NCBI GenBank assembly: GCA_002718195.1
Contig: PBDU01000006.1
Coordinates: 175,002-209,832 of the forward strand
Source of the DNA: Methanobacteriota archaeon
GTDB lineage: Archaea; Thermoplasmatota; Poseidoniia; Poseidoniales; Poseidoniaceae
DNA: 34,831 nt
Direction: 5' to 3'
Notes under the pieces: model-generated
What the model was told of the DNA's origin: nothing
Databases searched by the model: none
Seen by the model: only the letters and a program-made list of their open reading frames with translations
In this document: positions 32,075 through 34,831 of the stretch, in pieces
Layout of the letters: the number at the start of each line of letters is the position of its first letter
Position numbering within the stretch: position 1 is the first letter of the stretch
Program-made: the position numbers and the translations under genes

Positions 32075-33091
32075 TCAAGACTGATTTCTGCCCTCGATTA
32101 GAGCGATTAGGTTACTCAAGTCTCTATTTATGCCCCTTAAGGTAACCTCGCTGACTTTAGCAATTGAACAAATATCGGACTGTGTTCTTGAGTTGTCAAC
32201 ATTCTGGGATGCTTGGTAAATGAGAGCTGCAGCAATTCCCATCGGCTTTTTGCCTTGCCACTCTTCCTCAAAGTCAGCAATTAATGCCCACAATCTGTAA
32301 ACTTCTTTCAAAGCAGATGGTGGTAATTCCAAGTCGGAAACAAATTTGTCAAAATATTGGTCAGGTGACGTTATCTTGTGCATATTTAGTCTGCGAGAGA
32401 CCTGTCTGATTAGTCTAGACAATTCTTTCTCACCAATTTGGAACTTCTCTGCGACATCAGGAATTTGCTTTGGAATGTTGAATTGTCTTGCAACGAGATA
32501 GACACAAGCAGCAGCCACTCCAGCAATAGATCTGCCAGTGACGAATCCCTCTCCAGATAATTTCCTGTAAAGTCTTGCAGTTTCTTCTTGCATGCTTGAG
32601 GGTAAACCAGACTTGTCTCTAATCATCTGGTTTGCTTTAATCAAGTTCCTTTCCCTTGACTTGTTTGTCTTAGAGCGCTCATCGATGACTCTTCTTCTTC
32701 TCCAGTCTCTTCTTGCCTTACTGGACATTCCCCTTGTTGAAATAGAACCTGAGTTCAAGTCCCTAGCATCAATTGTAGTGTTCAGTCCTTTGTCAGCAAG
32801 AGTGTAAGTGGTAGGGTTTCCTACTCTTGACCTGTCTTGACCATCGTTATGGTTGGTCCATTCTGCTCCCGGGTCGATTACATTATCCTCGACAACAAGA
32901 CCGCAGGAGTTACAGGCAACTTCGCCTCTAACCGCATCTAAATTCCAATCAACTGCGCCACATTCGTCGCATGGTTTTGTATGACCTTCAATGGTTCTAC
33001 GAGAAGGCCGTGCAGAGCCTAGACCATTTCTTGTTGGCGCATCTTCTTTCTGTGTCTCGAACGGATTATTACCTGTTTTACTAGATCTCAT
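32075..33091 (-). CDS. tfb: Transcription initiation factor B (TFB, archaeal TFIIB)
   Basis: 338 aa. It bridges TBP-bound promoter DNA and RNA polymerase. The N-terminal zinc ribbon has Cys41, Cys44, Cys60 and Cys63 (CDECG...CNSCG), followed by the B-finger/linker with GAEWTNHNDGQDRSRVG and a basic stretch KARRDWRRRRVIDERSK. Two cyclin-like repeats follow (about 150-235 and 245-335): GFVTGRSIAGVAAACVYLVARQ and KKPMGIAAALIYQASQ, the second near a helix-turn-helix for BRE recognition (TQSDICSIAKVSEVTLRGINRDL). A 35-residue N-terminal extension rich in Ser, Arg and Asn is unusual. The start has AAGGAG 8-14 nt upstream at 33100-33105 and a TATA box at 33124-33134. The divergent neighbour is purA. 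Confidence 0.95.
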   Translation of the reverse strand: MRSSKTGNNPFETQKEDAPTRNGLGSARPSRRTIEGHTKPCDECGAVDWNLDAVRGEVACNSCGLVVEDNVIDPGAEWTNHNDGQDRSRVGNPTTYTLADKGLNTTIDARDLNSGSISTRGMSSKARRDWRRRRVIDERSKTNKSRERNLIKANQMIRDKSGLPSSMQEETARLYRKLSGEGFVTGRSIAGVAAACVYLVARQFNIPKQIPDVAEKFQIGEKELSRLIRQVSRRLNMHKITSPDQYFDKFVSDLELPPSALKEVYRLWALIADFEEEWQGKKPMGIAAALIYQASQNVDNSRTQSDICSIAKVSEVTLRGINRDLSNLIALIEGRNQS

Positions 33092-33123
33092 CTTCTCAAC
33101 TCCTTGTTACATAGTCACACTCG

Positions 33124-33134
33124 AGTATATATAA
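33124..33134 (-). promoter_or_regulatory. TATA box of tfb
   Basis: Minus-strand TTTATATATAC, about 38 nt from the ATG. It predicts a start site near 33100, with a short leader that includes the AAGGAG ribosome-binding site. Confidence 0.6.
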
Positions 33135-33144
33135 ATGCTTGCCC

Positions 33145-33167
33145 GTACTGTTTGCTACAAACAGTAC
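33145..33167. repeat. Perfect 10-bp inverted repeat, candidate operator
   Basis: GTACTGTTTG - CTA - CAAACAGTAC: 10-bp arms without mismatch and a 3-nt spacer. It lies about 11 nt upstream of the tfb TATA box (beyond the BRE) and about 60 nt upstream of the purA-side TATA box. Such a dyad is suited to a dimeric DNA-binding protein. As RNA it would be outside either predicted transcript, so a terminator is unlikely. Confidence 0.6.
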
Positions 33168-33181
33168 CATGAAAGCAATTA

Positions 33182-33199
33182 AGTGTTTTTTCTAACACT
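33182..33199. repeat. 6-bp inverted repeat in the tfb-purA intergenic region
   Basis: AGTGTT - six T/C residues - AACACT. It lies between the 10-bp dyad and the purA-side TATA box. The loop is pyrimidine-rich. It may be a second binding site or chance. Confidence 0.35.
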
Positions 33200-33207
33200 G
33201 CAACTTA

Positions 33208-33227
33208 TATTGAAATTGATTTCGATA
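33208..33227. repeat. 9-bp inverted repeat with one mismatch next to the purA TATA box
   Basis: TATTGAAAT - TG - ATTTCGATA, one mismatch (T/G position). It ends immediately before the TATA element at 33228-33236, where a bound regulator would block or aid TFB/BRE contact. Confidence 0.4.
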
Positions 33228-33236
33228 CTATATAAA
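33228..33236 (+). promoter_or_regulatory. TATA box, probably of purA
   Basis: CTATATAAA is the best TATA element upstream of purA. Transcription would begin near 33258, giving a leader of about 110 nt before the ATG at 33370. That is long compared with the leaderless genes in this window. Confidence 0.55.
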
Positions 33237-33369
33237 TTTAAGGGCGGACATGTTCTGCTAACTTCCAACATTGAGAAATTGGTTTCCGTTTTCCAGTTGG
33301 ATTTACATGAAAAAATCAAGAGAGTGAAGTTCAAAGACCAATTTACCCTGCAAAGCATGGGGAGATTGA

Positions 33370-34671
33370 ATGCCAGCCACTATTATTCTCGGTTCGCAGT
33401 GGGGAGATGAAGGAAAGGGTAAACTCGTAGACAGGCTTGCTGAACAGGCAACCTGGGTAGTTAGATTTCAAGGTGGTAACAATGCAGGCCACACAGTAGT
33501 TCTTGGAGACCAGGTCTTGAAATTCCATCTACTTCCAAGCGGAATCACAAGAAAGGAATGTAATCTAATCTTGGGGGATGGAATGGTAATTGATCCATGG
33601 GTACTTGACACAGAGCTCAAAGGCTGGGAAGAATCAAGTGGTGAAGATCCAAGCGGTGACAGATTATTTGTTTCTGAAAGAGCACACATCATCCTACCAT
33701 ATCACCGATACATGGATTCTCTAGACAAGAAAATCGGAACCACTGGGAGGGGCATTGGTCCAACATATGCTGACAAAATCAACAGAATCGGTCTGAGATT
33801 TGGAGACCTTGCGGAAGTCATTGATGACTCGCATTGGGCTTCTTCTACAGCAGAGAGAATGAATGCTGCACTGGAAGCAGTCGGTAGCAAGGATAGAGTT
33901 AATGCATCTGATTTAGCAAGTGAAGTAAAGTGGATTTTCGAGCGATATCAATCAGCAATAGCACCGACTGGTGTTATGCTCGATAATGCGCTAAAACTCG
34001 GAGAGAGAGTCATCTTAGAGGGTGCTCAAGGCTGCTTACTGGATATCGATCAAGGAACTTATCCATTTGTTACATCATCTGTAACTTCTAGAGGCAATGC
34101 AACTCACGGAGCGGGTATACATCCAGGACATGTTGATGAGGTAATTGGGATCACTAAGGCCTACATTACGAGAGTGGGCAATGGTGGAATGCCAACAGAA
34201 TTAGAGGATGAAATTGGGCATCATTTGGGTACAATTGGACATGAGTTCGGAACAACAACAGGAAGGAAGAGGCGCTGTGGTTGGTTTGATGCCGTTGTAA
34301 TGAGACACGCACAAAGAATCAACGGATTTACTGGGCTTGCTTTGACAAAGTTGGACGTTCTTGGTGGCTTAGAAGAAATCAAGATTTGTGTAGCATACGA
34401 ATTAGATGGTAAAGAGATTCACGAAATGCCAAGCAGTGCTACGGCATTAGAGAGATGTAAACCAATCTATGTTTCAACTCCAGGTTTTCCAGCCCATTCT
34501 CTAGATGAGTGGCTAGACATTGCTAAAGCAGCAAATAGGGATGGTAAGGGAATCAATGCTTTGCCAGCTGCTGCTCAAAATTACATCAGACAACTTGAGG
34601 GCTTGTTAGGGGTTCCAGTCACCAGTGTAGGTGTTGGACCAGATAGAGATGCTACTATTGATTTGGTCTGA
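33370..34671 (+). CDS. purA: Adenylosuccinate synthetase
   Basis: 433 aa. It condenses IMP and aspartate with GTP to adenylosuccinate, the first step from IMP to AMP. Visible: the N-terminal P-loop-like GSQWGDEGKGK (residues 8-18, with catalytic Asp), RFQGGNNAGHTVV, GTTGRGIGPTYADKINRIG, EGAQGCLLDIDQGTYPFVTSS, the IMP/GTP-binding GTTTGRKRRCGWFDAV, LTKLDVL and the C-terminal VGVGPDRDATIDL. Length and motifs are those of the long bacterial/eukaryotic form; several archaea carry a shorter enzyme of about 340 aa. The start is supported by GGGGAG 6-8 nt upstream. The aspartate nitrogen it uses links it loosely to amino-acid catabolism. It is followed by tRNA-Ala on the same strand, 62 nt on. Confidence 0.96.
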   Translation: MPATIILGSQWGDEGKGKLVDRLAEQATWVVRFQGGNNAGHTVVLGDQVLKFHLLPSGITRKECNLILGDGMVIDPWVLDTELKGWEESSGEDPSGDRLFVSERAHIILPYHRYMDSLDKKIGTTGRGIGPTYADKINRIGLRFGDLAEVIDDSHWASSTAERMNAALEAVGSKDRVNASDLASEVKWIFERYQSAIAPTGVMLDNALKLGERVILEGAQGCLLDIDQGTYPFVTSSVTSRGNATHGAGIHPGHVDEVIGITKAYITRVGNGGMPTELEDEIGHHLGTIGHEFGTTTGRKRRCGWFDAVVMRHAQRINGFTGLALTKLDVLGGLEEIKICVAYELDGKEIHEMPSSATALERCKPIYVSTPGFPAHSLDEWLDIAKAANRDGKGINALPAAAQNYIRQLEGLLGVPVTSVGVGPDRDATIDLV

Positions 34672-34733
34672 TTCCAAACTAGCAAATTCAAGGTGAAGGC
34701 TCAAAAAGGGTAAGACCTCCGCTCGGCTTACAA

Positions 34734-34809
34734 GGGCGCTTAGCTCAGTTGGAAGAGCGTCTGGTTTGCAACCAGAAGGCCGGGGGTTCAAATCCCCCAG
34801 CGTCCACCA
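34734..34809 (+). tRNA. tRNA-Ala (anticodon UGC), CCA encoded
   Basis: Full cloverleaf. Acceptor arms are GGGCGCT/AGCGTCC with the G3:U70 wobble pair that identifies tRNA-Ala, discriminator A at 34806 and CCA at 34807-34809. The D-arm is GCTC...GAGC. The anticodon stem TCTGG/CCAGA (34760-34776) encloses loop TTTGCAA with anticodon TGC at 34767-34769. The T-arm is GGGGG-TTCAAAT-CCCCC (34782-34798). No intron. Confidence 0.96.
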
Positions 34810-34831
34810 TTACCTATTCTGAGAGATTGAT

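Noticed and set aside
33183..33410. 75-codon plus-strand ORF upstream of and overlapping purA
   Set aside because: It starts with GTG before the likely TATA box, has low-complexity hydrophobic sequence at its start, and overlaps purA by 41 nt in another frame. The intergenic dyads explain the region better.

Overview
This window looks like a piece of a marine planktonic archaeal genome, most likely Marine Group II (Candidatus Poseidoniales) or a close Thermoplasmatota relative. The archaeal markers are a TFB transcription factor, a membrane-anchored LonB protease, an archaeal-type AspRS, TrmI, ribosomal protein eL40, a UPF0147 protein and a GGAD-type prepilin peptidase. TATA boxes lie about 25 nt upstream of several start codons, as in leaderless archaeal transcripts. 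Very large secreted Ig-like proteins with one C-terminal membrane anchor are also typical of that group. Base composition is moderately AT-rich and even throughout. I see no insertion sequences, CRISPR arrays or rRNA. The assignment rests on gene content alone.

Left third (1-12.2 kb), almost all minus strand: a long run of closely spaced genes. In transcription order they encode an alpha/beta hydrolase with an HGGFW motif, an M28 peptidase lipoprotein, an atypical SDR, a TPR-like protein, a luciferase-like monooxygenase, an asparaginase II-like protein, an ALDH8-like aldehyde dehydrogenase, a redoxin-like lipoprotein and PanB. Beyond one opposite-strand membrane gene, the strand carries a catalytic 2-aminophenol 1,6-dioxygenase beta subunit (AmnB-like), followed by its inactive alpha subunit fused to a RidA-family 2-aminomuconate deaminase (AmnA-AmnD). 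Together with the AmnC-like dehydrogenase this gives ring cleavage, semialdehyde oxidation and deamination of an o-aminophenol-type aromatic. It is the most notable system here and appears to be a catabolic route not normally associated with these archaea.

Middle (12.3-23.8 kb): AspRS; a bacterial-type MetK on the opposite strand; a giant surface protein with an embedded SGNH-hydrolase-like domain and a cytoplasmic zinc-ribbon tail; TrmI; and a second giant surface protein with an N-terminal thioredoxin-like CPHC domain, cadherin-like modules, a coiled coil, one membrane span and a Pro/Gln-rich tail.

Right third (23.9-34.8 kb): LonB, an MFS transporter, an AI-2E/PerM-family membrane protein, UPF0147, a prepilin-peptidase-like protein, eL40 (49 aa), a metallo-beta-lactamase-fold protein that has lost its metal ligands, a WD40-like protein, a small zinc-binding protein, TFB, PurA and tRNA-Ala(UGC). 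The divergent TFB-purA intergenic region holds three inverted repeats close to the two TATA boxes. This is the clearest candidate regulatory region in the window.
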